A stretch of DNA of 64,000 nucleotides from Flavobacterium sp. HSC-61S13 (GTDB taxonomy: Bacteria; Bacteroidota; Bacteroidia; Flavobacteriales; Flavobacteriaceae), in assembly GCF_024171535.1 (NCBI RefSeq), contig NZ_JALJZV010000008.1, positions 84,814 to 148,813 of the forward strand, given 5' to 3'. A model generated the notes under the pieces. It made no database searches and was not told the DNA's origin. It worked only from the letters and a program-made list of their open reading frames with translations. Made by a program: the position numbers and the translations under genes. Position 1 is the stretch's first letter. Each line of letters begins with the position of its first letter. Positions 54,601 to 63,900 of this stretch are shown here, one piece after another.

Positions 54601-55422
54601 TTATAATCGGTACTTTTTAATAAACAATTGCGAGGTCATTCCCACTTTCTTTTTAAATATTCGCGTAAAATAGGAGGGATCTTCAAAACCTATTTCAAAT
54701 GAGATCTGATTGATATTTTGATCGGTATAAATAAAAAGTCGTTTTGCCTCTGTAATTTTAAGATCTAGTAAATATTGCTTTGCGGTTAGACCCGTTACTT
54801 GTTTGCATCGCTTATTTAATTCGCTAGTTGTTATCTTTAGTTTGTCGGCATAGTAACTTAAAGCTTTAATTTTTGAAGTATCGGATAAAATAAGTTTTTT
54901 ATAAGATACTATTTGTGAATCTGCTTTTCTCGGAGGTTGACTGCTATCGAATATAATTTGTTGAATTGCTGAACTGTAATACTGAATCCCTGCCATAAGG
55001 ATCTTTTGGGATAAAAGATCTTTTCTACTGCATTGATCGATTAAGTTTTCGTGTAAATCAATGAACAGACGAATTGTTTTTTTATCGTGAATATCAATAT
55101 AGGATGTCGAGAAATCATCTTGAAAAATAGGGCTAAAGATTTGGTCTATCAATACGATGTAGCCCTTGCTGTTTTTTGAGAAAGTCCAATTGTGAATTTG
55201 TTTAGGACTCATTAAGAAAATTCTATTGGGTTGAATTTGATATTCTTCAAAATCAACAACATAAAGTCCATTACCTGAAGTGAACCAGACAATAGAGTAG
55301 AAAGCGTGGCGATGAGGCCAAGTGATATCTGGATCTTCGGTGTGTTCAAATCGAGCAACATAGAGGGACTGTTGTCGTTGGGTAATTGGGACTATAGCTG
55401 CTATATTATATTCCTGTAGCAT
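54601..55422 (-). CDS. AraC-family transcriptional regulator
   Basis: 273 residues. Cupin-like N-terminal domain (PDITWPHRHAFYSIVWFTSGNGLYVVDFEEY, LMSPKQIHNWTFS) and C-terminal double helix-turn-helix (IKALSYYADKLKITTSELNKRCKQVTGLTAKQYL; INQISFEIGFEDPSYFTRIFKKKVGMTS). Divergent from an SDR gene and followed by the exported double-CMD gene; it is likely to govern one or both. Confidence 0.9.
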   Translation of the reverse strand: MLQEYNIAAIVPITQRQQSLYVARFEHTEDPDITWPHRHAFYSIVWFTSGNGLYVVDFEEYQIQPNRIFLMSPKQIHNWTFSKNSKGYIVLIDQIFSPIFQDDFSTSYIDIHDKKTIRLFIDLHENLIDQCSRKDLLSQKILMAGIQYYSSAIQQIIFDSSQPPRKADSQIVSYKKLILSDTSKIKALSYYADKLKITTSELNKRCKQVTGLTAKQYLLDLKITEAKRLFIYTDQNINQISFEIGFEDPSYFTRIFKKKVGMTSQLFIKKYRL

Positions 55423-55593
55423 ATTATAAATATAGATAATATTTATAAATAAAACAAAATTTTCGAGTTAATTAACTTGTTGTCAGTAGCGTATGTAGGT
55501 GTTGCTCATTGTGGCCGTAAATAAAAAAGCTAATGTTTGCTCTTAGGTTTTACGGCTTGAATAAATCATTAATTTTGAATAAATGAAAATATT

Positions 55594-56451
55594 ATGATAC
55601 GGTTAGATAAACAAGTTGCTTTAATTACGGGTAGTGCTCGAGGTGTAGGTTATGAATATGCCAAACTATTATATGACAGAGGAGCTGTAATAATTATGCA
55701 GGATTACGGTGTTGATAAAGATGGAACGGGTAATAATCCTGAATTGGTTCACCAGGCCGCGCAATCTATTAGTTTGGATTCCGATCGGATTTGGGCGGTG
55801 GATGTCAATTTGAACAACGAGCAGCATTGTCAGAATCTGGTGGATCAAATTGTTGAGAAATTTGGAAGGATAGATATATTAATTCACAATGCGGGTTGGG
55901 TCGCTTATCAAACTATTGAAGAATTGACATCGGAATTCTTAGAGCGCAGTATTGATGTCAATGTGTATATTCCGACGTGGTTGTCCAAAGCGCTATTTCC
56001 GGTGATGAAGCAACAAAAATATGGTCGTATGGTTTTTACAACCTCTGACCGGGCTATATATAAAGAATATGGATTAAAAGGTTTGGGGCCCTATGCTATA
56101 GGTAAAATGGCACAAATTGGTTTGATGAATATTTTAGCTGTCGAAGGTGAAGAGCACGGTATTTTAGTCAATGCAGTATCTCCTGTGGCAAAAACGCGTA
56201 TGTGGAATGTGGAAGGGGAACCAGATAATTTAAAACCCGCTCAAATTGCAACAGGAGTATTGTATTTGGTATCGCCCGACTGTATAGACTCTGGCTATAT
56301 ACTTAGGGCAGCAAATGGACATTTCTATGCAGTAAAATGGACAGAAAGAGAAGGGGTTGCTTATCCGATGGATATACTGGGGAGTGCGTGTGAGACTCCC
56401 GAACAAATTGCCCATGCGTGGAAGGATATTACACATTCCGTAGCGTTTTAA
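55594..56451 (+). CDS. Short-chain dehydrogenase/reductase
   Basis: 285 residues. NAD(P)-binding glycine motif TGSARGVGYEYAK near the start, NAG in ILIHNAGW, and the catalytic Ser and Tyr-x-x-x-Lys in VFTTSDRAIYKEYGLKGLGPYAIGKMAQ. The insertion of about 20 residues after the glycine motif (DYGVDKDGTGNNP) and the PAQIATGVLYLVS end resemble the 17beta-hydroxysteroid/enoyl-type (Hsd17b4-like) SDR group. Substrate unknown. Divergent from the AraC-type gene at 54601. Confidence 0.88.
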   Translation: MIRLDKQVALITGSARGVGYEYAKLLYDRGAVIIMQDYGVDKDGTGNNPELVHQAAQSISLDSDRIWAVDVNLNNEQHCQNLVDQIVEKFGRIDILIHNAGWVAYQTIEELTSEFLERSIDVNVYIPTWLSKALFPVMKQQKYGRMVFTTSDRAIYKEYGLKGLGPYAIGKMAQIGLMNILAVEGEEHGILVNAVSPVAKTRMWNVEGEPDNLKPAQIATGVLYLVSPDCIDSGYILRAANGHFYAVKWTEREGVAYPMDILGSACETPEQIAHAWKDITHSVAF

Positions 56452-56452
56452 A

Positions 56453-56493
56453 AATCAATAAGCCGTTTCACTGTCAGAATCGGCTTATTGATT
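56453..56493. terminator. Hairpin between convergent SDR and repeat-protein genes
   Basis: AATCAATAAGCCG and CGGCTTATTGATT form a 13-bp stem around a 15-base loop. No strong T run, but the position between two convergent stops is typical of a shared terminator. Confidence 0.65.
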
Positions 56494-56507
56494 GTAAGGA
56501 TAGAGAT

Positions 56508-59492
56508 TTATTTAATTAAAAGTTCTAATTTTTTTAAGCGTTTTTCAAACTCTTCATTGATTTTTTTGATGTTTTGATTTTCAGTTTCCAATTGAAATAA
56601 ACGAGATGCTAGTTCTTGAGTTGCTGAAATGTTTAGCATGGAAAGCGCATCGTAGTCCACGGTTTTCAAATCTTGTACTTCTGTTCCATATACAAATAAT
56701 TGATTCGGTAAAACTGTTTTTGATTCAGCGATTTTTATCTGATTTTCTGAGATGGAAAGGATATCCACAATGATTTCACGATCTTGAAGAAATACTTTTA
56801 ATCGCGTAGCAGTCGGATCAATTTCAAATTTGGAGGAAAAGTGCAAGGTGTTGTCATTTGTGGTTGCCATCTGATAGATATTTGGAATAAATGTTTTAAC
56901 ATCACTTGTACTAATGGCTATGGGATAAATATCTTCTACTTGTTGGGCGATCACTTTTTTGTATGATTTTTTGCCGTACAAAACTTCATCTCTCATGGTA
57001 TAGTCTGTAATTTGAATTTGGCTTAAGGTCAGTAAGTCTTTTGCAGAATCTGATTTTCCAAGAATATTTTTAATCCGTTGATCTGAGAAAATAGAAGTTT
57101 GTGCAACGCTTAATTTACCGATTGCAATGATATTACCGTCAGCATAAATCGAAGTATTGGTATTAAAGTCGCCGATATTGTTGTTGTAATTCATATATGT
57201 TGCTTCAGTTCCCGTGGGAGTAGCCATAGCTGTAGGGGCTATACCGTAGTAGTTTAAGATTTTAGCAGTAGATGGCCATGCAGCGGTTTTTGATTCGACG
57301 TGTAGAGGAAACAAGGGATTATCGGTTCCTATTCCAACATTTCCCTTTTCGTTGATATTAATACGACGATTACCATCTCCATCAGCTATAATGATGTTGT
57401 TGGATAAGTTTTCGGGCAGTTGGCGCACCAATGCACCAATAATGGTATTGTTTTTTCCAGTTGTTATACCGCGACCCGTATTAGAACCAATAAAAGTGTT
57501 TCGGCCATCAGTTTTAGTGGTACTATTGATATCATATCCTGCCATTTGTCCAATGATTACATTATAGGAACTCGCGATATTATTGTAAAAAGCTTGGTGA
57601 CCCAATACAGTATTGTTGTCAGCGGTAGTGCTATAATTGGAAGAAAAACGTCCGATTGCTGTATTGGAACGTCCTGTTGTGTTGGAAAAAAGAGCTCCAG
57701 AACCTATAGCGGTATTGTCATTTGCTGTATTGTTTGACAGTGCTGATGCTCCAATGGCTGTGTTGTTTATTGCGATTTCATTAGATAATAGTGCTTCAAT
57801 TCCAATGGCTGTATTGGAATATCCTCGAGTATTTTTTGATAAACTGTTATAGCCGATAGCGATATTACCGTGCCCTTCCGTATTGGCATAAAGAGTATGA
57901 TAACCATGAGCAACATTATTACTGCCGGTTCTATTAAAGGCTAAAGCTTCATAACCGACAGCGCTATTGTAGTTTCCATCGACATTGATTTTTAATACAG
58001 AATTTCCAATACCAATATTCCCAACTCCAACACCGTTGTATTGTAAGGCTGCATTTCCAAATGCGGTATTTCCCGTAGATATCCGACCACCTTGTACATT
58101 ATATCTCTTAAAAATCAAATCTTTGTCGTCTGTGGTTCCTAAGAAATCTGTTGCGGGATTGCTGTTGGCATTACCGGTGACACTCCAACCGTAAACAGGG
58201 ACAGTACTGTCGATGAGTTTATTCCAGCGAGCAGGAGTACTCGTCCAATAATAATAACCGGGATTGATATCGCCTGCTTTGCTTTGATTGTAAATCAAAA
58301 GCGCATTGGATGGTGAGGGTATAGTTGTGATATCGGTTGAACTAGTTAAATTAACCCGAGGCATTAAAAACCCTTTATCACTACTGGATAAGTCCAATGC
58401 GGCTGATTCGGAGGGTATACTCGTTCCCATACCTACATTACCTTTCTCATTAATATAGACGCGACGATTGCCATCGCCGTCGGCTAAAATAACGGTATTC
58501 GAAAGATTCGAATTCAAAGCAGCGACATTGGCTCCAATAATCGTATTGGATTTGCCAGTCACTATACCAATCGCTGTTGCGCTGCCGATAAAGGTGTTTC
58601 GACCTTCAGATTCATTGAGCATATTCAAACTTGTCCCTGTCAGAAAACCTATCGCTACATTGTCACTACCTTTGGTATTGGCTCGCAACGCATCATTACC
58701 TAAGCCAACATTCCGATTACCTACCGTATTGGAATATAATGCGCCGTCACCCATAGATACGTTTCTCGAACCTGTAGTATTGGAAAGTAATGCCTGATAT
58801 CCATAAGCCGTATTGCGATTTCCGGCGGTATTTTCAGAAAGAGAAAGTGCTCCAGTTGCTGTGTTTTTCTCTCCCAATATGTTTTTAAAAAGCACATGAC
58901 TTCCTATGGCTGTATTGCTGTTCCCGAGGGTGTTATTGTTTAGAGTCTGATAGCCAAGGCCGGTGTTTTGTTGTCCATCCGTATTTTTGTTTAGACTATA
59001 ATTTCCGATAGCGGTGTTTTTGCTTTCGGTGTTGAATGATGACACTATTAAAGCTCCTACACCGTAACTCGTGCTGTGGGAGTGGAGGATGCCCGCAGTG
59101 ATCTTATTTCTTTTAAAAATCAAATCCTGATCATCTGTCGTTCCCAGAAAATTAACGAGTTTGGAGGTTTGTGCATTTCCATCTAAACTCCATGATGGAA
59201 TGGATTTATCTAATAATCTCGTCCAGAGTGAATTGGCATCACTCCAATAGTAATAACCCGGACTTAAATCTGTAGTTAAAGTTGTATTGTATATCAGTAA
59301 GGCTGCGGATGGTGCCGTAATTGTATTTTGATCGTCAAGTGACTTTAAGGCTATTCGAGGCGGTAATATTCCTTTGTTTTTGCTGTATATTTCTAAAATT
59401 GAGGACGGATGTGGTGTAGTCGTACCAATACCCGTTTGTGCATGAATGGAAAAGGATACTAATGACAACAATAGTAGTAGGTTTAATTTCAT
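56508..59492 (-). CDS. Large secreted repeat protein with endosialidase-type intramolecular chaperone domain (tail-fiber-like)
   Basis: 994 residues. Signal peptide 1-19 (LLLLLSLVSFSIHAQ). Two tandem halves, roughly 20-358 and 360-722, each start with a PSxALLIYNxxxxxDxxPGYYYW segment, then FLGTTDDxDLIFKR, then a row of 17-residue repeats of the form NTAIGxxALxxNTxGxx (seven or eight in the first half, about ten in the second), and end ADGDGNRRxxINEKGNVGxGT. The C-terminus (about 830-990) has SDQRIKNILGKSDSAKDLL and KKVIAQQVEDIYP, the Peptidase_S74 self-cleaving chaperone, plus a terminal coiled coil. A trimeric surface fibre is the likely form. Confidence 0.85.
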   Translation of the reverse strand: MKLNLLLLLSLVSFSIHAQTGIGTTTPHPSSILEIYSKNKGILPPRIALKSLDDQNTITAPSAALLIYNTTLTTDLSPGYYYWSDANSLWTRLLDKSIPSWSLDGNAQTSKLVNFLGTTDDQDLIFKRNKITAGILHSHSTSYGVGALIVSSFNTESKNTAIGNYSLNKNTDGQQNTGLGYQTLNNNTLGNSNTAIGSHVLFKNILGEKNTATGALSLSENTAGNRNTAYGYQALLSNTTGSRNVSMGDGALYSNTVGNRNVGLGNDALRANTKGSDNVAIGFLTGTSLNMLNESEGRNTFIGSATAIGIVTGKSNTIIGANVAALNSNLSNTVILADGDGNRRVYINEKGNVGMGTSIPSESAALDLSSSDKGFLMPRVNLTSSTDITTIPSPSNALLIYNQSKAGDINPGYYYWTSTPARWNKLIDSTVPVYGWSVTGNANSNPATDFLGTTDDKDLIFKRYNVQGGRISTGNTAFGNAALQYNGVGVGNIGIGNSVLKINVDGNYNSAVGYEALAFNRTGSNNVAHGYHTLYANTEGHGNIAIGYNSLSKNTRGYSNTAIGIEALLSNEIAINNTAIGASALSNNTANDNTAIGSGALFSNTTGRSNTAIGRFSSNYSTTADNNTVLGHQAFYNNIASSYNVIIGQMAGYDINSTTKTDGRNTFIGSNTGRGITTGKNNTIIGALVRQLPENLSNNIIIADGDGNRRININEKGNVGIGTDNPLFPLHVESKTAAWPSTAKILNYYGIAPTAMATPTGTEATYMNYNNNIGDFNTNTSIYADGNIIAIGKLSVAQTSIFSDQRIKNILGKSDSAKDLLTLSQIQITDYTMRDEVLYGKKSYKKVIAQQVEDIYPIAISTSDVKTFIPNIYQMATTNDNTLHFSSKFEIDPTATRLKVFLQDREIIVDILSISENQIKIAESKTVLPNQLFVYGTEVQDLKTVDYDALSMLNISATQELASRLFQLETENQNIKKINEEFEKRLKKLELLIK

Positions 59493-60115
59493 AAGTTTAA
59501 ATAAGACGAATTCTAAGTGTGAAATACAAGATAATATGAATCACTAACAGACAGAAGCGTATACTGATTACGCCGTTTTTCTAACTCAAAATGATATTAT
59601 GTACAAAAATAATATTTTGAACTTACGAATAGCGAATTAAGGTATGTTTTGTGGTTTGTCAAGTTATAGTTTTGTCGCAAAAGGTTGTTATATTACATAT
59701 AGATATTACAAACCTCTGTTTGTATGGACAAGATTAGATATTTTGTTGTGAATGGTCTCTATGTAAGCTAATGCTATTTGGGCTTGCTATCTGTAGTTTT
59801 ATTATTTCCCAAGAGATAGCATTTAGTAGTAGGTGATAGGTATAGAACAGTCGTAAACATCTCTGTCGTTATTAAATGGATATTATACTATTTTATACCT
59901 AATTTTTAGATTAGTTTATGAAGAATCAAAATAGAAATCACTAAATTTGGTTTTTTCATCTTGAAAATTAAAAGTCGTTGCCTTTTATATTATAATAAAG
60001 AAGAATTGTTAGGCTTTATAGGCTTATTTGACGACATCTTTCTTACTTTTAAAAAACTTTATGTTAAAAGTAAAACAACTTAACCAAAAACTTTAAAATC
60101 CGTTCTCTAGATAAT
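59493..60115. other. Intergenic region between divergent repeat-protein and antiporter genes
   Basis: 623 bases, AT-rich, no gene seen in any frame. On the minus strand TATTTTTG (59603-59610 region) is a candidate -7 box for the repeat protein; the -33 partner is not clear. Confidence 0.45.
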
Positions 60116-62356
60116 ATGAATGAAGAATTAAATACACTGGCAGAAAAAACAACTGATTTATCACATCATCTGTATCCTTTAATTAGTGACTTGGGATTGA
60201 TTTTGATGACAGCGGGAGTAGCAATTTTGTTGTTTAAAAAGATTAAGCAACCCTTGGTGTTGGGTTATTTGATTGCTGGGTTTTTAGCTGGACCGCATTT
60301 TACTTTATTTCCAACAGTTAAGGAGATAGGTAACGTCGAGGTATGGGCTGAAATTGGTGTTATTATTTTGTTGTTTAGTTTAGGGCTAGAATTTAGTTTT
60401 AAGAAATTGATGAAGGTTGGTGGAACCGCTTCCATTACAGCCGGTGTTCAAATTGTTTCAATGATCGTCATCGGGTATTTGGTCGGTATGCTGCTCGGCT
60501 GGCGTCAAATTGATAGTATATTTTTAGGGGCGATGTTATCGATGTCGTCCACAACCATAATTTTAAGAGCCTTTGATGAGCTTGGTGTGAAATCTCAAAA
60601 ATTTGCTGGTGTCGTCTTCGGAACGCTGATCATAGAAGATATCGTTGCAATTTTACTGATGGTATTATTGGCTACCATATCGGTATCCCAGAATTTTTCG
60701 GGAATTGCTTTGCTGGAATCCAGTTTAAAGTTAATTTTCTTTTTAATCCTTTGGTTTTTGGGGGGAATCTTCTTGATTCCAACACTTTTAAAGAAGGTAA
60801 AACCCTTGTTGACCGACGAAACCCTGTTGATTGTTTCCCTAGCTTTGTGTCTGATGATGGTGATGTTGGCTACTAGTGCAGGGTTTTCTCCGGCTTTGGG
60901 AGCTTTTATCATGGGGTCTATCATCGCGGAAACCACCAAGGCTGAACAGATTGAGCATATCATCAAGCCGGTAAAAGATTTATTTGGAGCGGTGTTTTTT
61001 GTATCAGTCGGTATGTTGATTAATATTGATACTTTAAAAGAATACGCTCTACCTGTAGTGATCATAACAGTGGTTACTATTCTTGGAAAAGCCTTGTCAA
61101 CAACGATGGGGGCGTTAATATCCGGTCAACCATTAAAACAATCTGTGCAAGCGGGAATGAGTTTGGCGCAAATTGGAGAGTTTTCTTTTATTATTGCTAC
61201 TTTAGGGATGACTTTAGGAGTTATCAGTGAGTTTTTATATCCCATCATCGTTGCGGTGTCGGCTATTACAACTTTTACAACGCCGTTTTTGATCAAAAAA
61301 TCAGTACCGGCTTATTTGGCTTTACAAAAGATTATTCCGCAAAACATTCAGGATCGAATCGAGCAATACAGCTCCAATACACAAGGTATCAAAACTACGA
61401 GTAATTGGAAATTATATATCCAGGCGAATGCCCTTCATATTGTATTGCATTCAGTTATAGTAATTGGTATTGCGATTATGGCATTGCGATTTTTAAGACC
61501 GATGGCGGATACGGTTTGGGAGCGAATCTTCTTCTGTTTTTTATCCATCGTGATTGCCGGTCCTTTTTTATGGGCTTTAGGGCTTCAAAAAGTAGGTAAA
61601 AAACCACTGGATGAAATCAAAAAAGATCGAAAATACAAAACACCTGTCATCATTATGTTGGTGTTTAGAATATTGTTAGCGGCATTTTTCATCGGGTTTA
61701 TAATCAATCTGTTTTTCTCTCCGTTGGTGACTTTTATAATGTTGGTTGTGTTATTGATCACTATGTTCTTGTTTCCGAAAAAACTACAAGCGCTGTACTT
61801 AAAGATTGCCAGTAGATTTATTGAAAACTTAAATAGTCGCGAGCTTTCAGAGGCAGTGAGAAATAAAAGCAGTCTAACGCCTTGGGATGGACATATGACT
61901 ACATTTGAGATTCCTCAGGAATCTGCTTTAGCTGGTAAGACCTTATTTGATTTGAAATTAAGAGAAACCATAGGTGTTAATATTGCGATTATCAAACGTG
62001 GGGAGTTGTCTTTAAATGTACCTACCCGATATGATAGATTATTCCCTAAGGATATTGTCTATGTAATCGGTACAGATGAGCAAATTGAAATGTTTGAAAA
62101 GTATTTGAATGCTAATAATTTGAGTTCGATTGAAAACAATGATATTATTCTACAAAAAATCGAGTTGAATAACGAATATTTTATTGGTAAAACGATTCGG
62201 GAAACAGAGATGAGGGATAAGATTCGAAGTATTGTTGCGGGAATTGAACGCGATGGAAAGCGAATCATTAATCCAGAGTCTGATTTTGTATTGCAGAAGG
62301 GGGATATTCTTTGGTTGATTGGTGATAAAAATCAAATCGAAGCACTTATTAAATAA
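60116..62356 (+). CDS. CPA2-family cation:proton antiporter with two RCK-C domains (KefB/C-like)
   Basis: 746 residues. Antiporter domain about 25-395 with 11-12 helices (QPLVLGYLIAGFLAGPHFTLFP; GLEFSFKKLMKVGG; SSTTIILRAFDELGVKSQKFAGVVFGTLIIEDI, the conserved acidic ED). Further helices to about 560, then two C-terminal TrkA-C/RCK-C domains (TFEIPQESALAGKTLFDLKLRE...; EYFIGKTIRETEMRDKIRSI...GDILWLIGDKNQ). There is no Rossmann RCK-N domain, so nucleotide gating as in KefC is not expected. K+ or Na+ efflux for pH and osmotic control. A GNAT gene follows after 17 bases. Confidence 0.9.
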   Translation: MNEELNTLAEKTTDLSHHLYPLISDLGLILMTAGVAILLFKKIKQPLVLGYLIAGFLAGPHFTLFPTVKEIGNVEVWAEIGVIILLFSLGLEFSFKKLMKVGGTASITAGVQIVSMIVIGYLVGMLLGWRQIDSIFLGAMLSMSSTTIILRAFDELGVKSQKFAGVVFGTLIIEDIVAILLMVLLATISVSQNFSGIALLESSLKLIFFLILWFLGGIFLIPTLLKKVKPLLTDETLLIVSLALCLMMVMLATSAGFSPALGAFIMGSIIAETTKAEQIEHIIKPVKDLFGAVFFVSVGMLINIDTLKEYALPVVIITVVTILGKALSTTMGALISGQPLKQSVQAGMSLAQIGEFSFIIATLGMTLGVISEFLYPIIVAVSAITTFTTPFLIKKSVPAYLALQKIIPQNIQDRIEQYSSNTQGIKTTSNWKLYIQANALHIVLHSVIVIGIAIMALRFLRPMADTVWERIFFCFLSIVIAGPFLWALGLQKVGKKPLDEIKKDRKYKTPVIIMLVFRILLAAFFIGFIINLFFSPLVTFIMLVVLLITMFLFPKKLQALYLKIASRFIENLNSRELSEAVRNKSSLTPWDGHMTTFEIPQESALAGKTLFDLKLRETIGVNIAIIKRGELSLNVPTRYDRLFPKDIVYVIGTDEQIEMFEKYLNANNLSSIENNDIILQKIELNNEYFIGKTIRETEMRDKIRSIVAGIERDGKRIINPESDFVLQKGDILWLIGDKNQIEALIK

Positions 62357-62373
62357 AAAGCTGTAAAACTGTG

Positions 62374-62880
62374 ATGAATAGTATAGTTTATAGAGATGCT
62401 TTAAGAGAAGATTTATTGGAAATCGTTTCGATTTATAATGAGACTATTGCTTCAAGGATGGTTACGGCAGACACGAGCCCGGTTACGGAGCAAAGCCGTG
62501 AAGTTTGGTTTGAGAATCACAATGCCTACCACCGTCCGTTATGGGTTGTTGAGAATGAGTCGGGGCAAATGGTGGCGTGGGTTAGTTTTCAATCTTTTTA
62601 TGGCAGACCAGCTTATGATGCTACAGTAGAAATTAGTATTTATATATCTGAATCACATAGAGGTAAAGGTTATGGAAAACAAATATTGCAATACAGTATG
62701 CGTCAAGCGTTACAATTTGGTGTAAAAACGATTTTGGGATTTGTATTTGCTCACAACGAGCCCAGTTTGAAACTTTTTTTATCTCAGGGATTTAATGTTT
62801 GGGGAAATATGCCTAAGATTGCCACGATGGATTTAAAGGAATATGATTTATTAATTTTAGGTAAACGACTTGTAGAGTAA
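62374..62880 (+). CDS. GNAT-family N-acetyltransferase (phosphinothricin-acetyltransferase-like)
   Basis: 168 residues from ATG 62374. Acetyl-CoA motif SHRGKGYGKQIL; the start YRDALREDLLEIVSIYNETI and the ASRMVTADTSPVT segment match the PAT/YncA group (IxxIYNxxI...TFDTxPxT). Relatives acetylate phosphinothricin, methionine sulfoximine or other amino-acid analogues. Likely cotranscribed with the antiporter. Confidence 0.88.
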   Translation: MNSIVYRDALREDLLEIVSIYNETIASRMVTADTSPVTEQSREVWFENHNAYHRPLWVVENESGQMVAWVSFQSFYGRPAYDATVEISIYISESHRGKGYGKQILQYSMRQALQFGVKTILGFVFAHNEPSLKLFLSQGFNVWGNMPKIATMDLKEYDLLILGKRLVE

Positions 62881-62904
62881 TAAAACAGCTATAATAAAAA
62901 ACTT

Positions 62905-62933
62905 AAGGCCTTAACCGTAACGGTTAAGGCCTT
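62905..62933. terminator. Strong hairpin terminator
   Basis: A 13-bp perfect stem AAGGCCTTAACCG with CGGTTAAGGCCTT around TAA. It serves the GNAT gene and, followed by TTTTTT on the minus strand, the small gene at 62957. Confidence 0.88.
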
Positions 62934-62956
62934 GATTGTTGATAAAGGTTATGGAC

Positions 62957-63067
62957 TTAGTCTTGTCCTCTTTTATTTTTTTTCTCTCTTTTTTCTGCTT
63001 TCTTTTCAGCAGGCGTTTTCAAAGCTACTTTTTTTTCGCTTTTACGGGGGCTTTGTTCTTTTGCCAT
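62957..63067 (-). CDS. 36-residue lysine-rich small protein
   Basis: ATG at 63067 (minus) opens a frame of 36 residues starting MAKEQSPRKSEKKVALKTP and continuing AEKKAEKREKKNKRGQD, with no hydrophobic stretch: more than a third is Lys/Arg. Small basic proteins of this kind are often annotated in Bacteroidota and could bind nucleic acid or ribosomes. Its own terminator stem follows at 62905-62933. Coding status is supported by the start, the terminator and the biased composition, not by any known domain. Confidence 0.55.
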   Translation of the reverse strand: MAKEQSPRKSEKKVALKTPAEKKAEKREKKNKRGQD

Positions 63068-63222
63068 AGGTGATAAATTTGTTGTAAGATACTTGTTTTT
63101 AGTGAATTTATTGTAAAGTACTTTGTTTTTTTTTGTTTTTAGTAGGGATTTTATATAGAAGAATGTCTATTCGTGCATTTGCTCATCCGAGTATCCGCAG
63201 ATTGCAGATCAGTGAAATAGTC

Positions 63223-63900
63223 ATCAGTGATCGGTAATCAGTGGGGGCATGATTTGTAATTCGTTAGTCGAAAATCGAGATTCGTCGGCTATCGTTAATT
63301 TCTTACTCCTCATATATAGATATTTTCTATAAACTTGAACCCTCTAGTTGCTCTTTGCTAATTCGTTATTCGTTAGTCGAAAATCGTGATTCGTCTCCTC
63401 GTGAATTTTTCACACCTTATATATATGGATGGGTTTGCATAAGTACGAGCCCATTCCTTGCGAACAGCGTAATCAGTAATCGGTAATCAGTGGGGTCGTT
63501 ATTCGTTAGTCGAAAATCGAGATTCGTCGGCTATTGTTAATTTCTCACTCCTCATATATAGATACTTTTTATAAACTTGAACTCTCTAGTCACTCTTTAC
63601 TAATTCGAGATTCGTTAGTCGAAAATCGAGATTCGTCGGTTAGTGTGAATCTTTTACTACTATATATATAGGTAACTTTGCCTAAACGTAAACCCTCGAC
63701 TCCCGAATCCCGACTTTCGATTCACGTGCTAGTCACTGATCACTGTTTACTGATCACTAGAACAATCGGCTTTTCATAAACGATAACCTTCGACTCCCGA
63801 TTTTCGATTCACGACCATACTGATCACTATAATAATCGGCTTTTCACAAACGATCACCTTCGAATCACCAATCCCGACTCACGAATTACGATTTTCTTTC
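63223..63900. repeat. Degenerate heptanucleotide repeat clusters inside ~242-bp and ~70-bp direct repeats
   Basis: Clusters with a 7-base period recur: ATCAGTG ATCGGTA ATCAGTG (63223, again from about 63471) and ATTCGTT AGTCGAA AATCGAG ATTCGTC (63259, 63361, 63501, 63603). They alternate with 50-70 base spacers that are also repeated (TATATATAG...ATAAACTTGAACCCTC-like). The block at 63259 and that at 63501 match over about 110 bases, a 242-base period. From about 63696 the heptads appear as the reverse complement (CGACTCC CGAATCC CGACTTT CGATTCA; ACTGATC ACTGTTT ACTGATC), and a 30-base unit at 63760 repeats at 63830. No protein is encoded. Confidence 0.8.

Noticed and set aside
56508..59492. 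Prophage tail-fiber region
   Set aside because: The S74 domain and repeats are phage-like, but the protein has a signal peptide and no capsid, tail, integrase or lysis genes are nearby.
63223..63900. CRISPR array
   Set aside because: The repeats are degenerate heptads and long near-identical units, not uniform 25-40 base repeats with unique spacers, and no cas genes are present.
63223..63900. Integron attC array
   Set aside because: No gene cassettes, no integrase and no R/L-box attC symmetry; the units are non-coding throughout.
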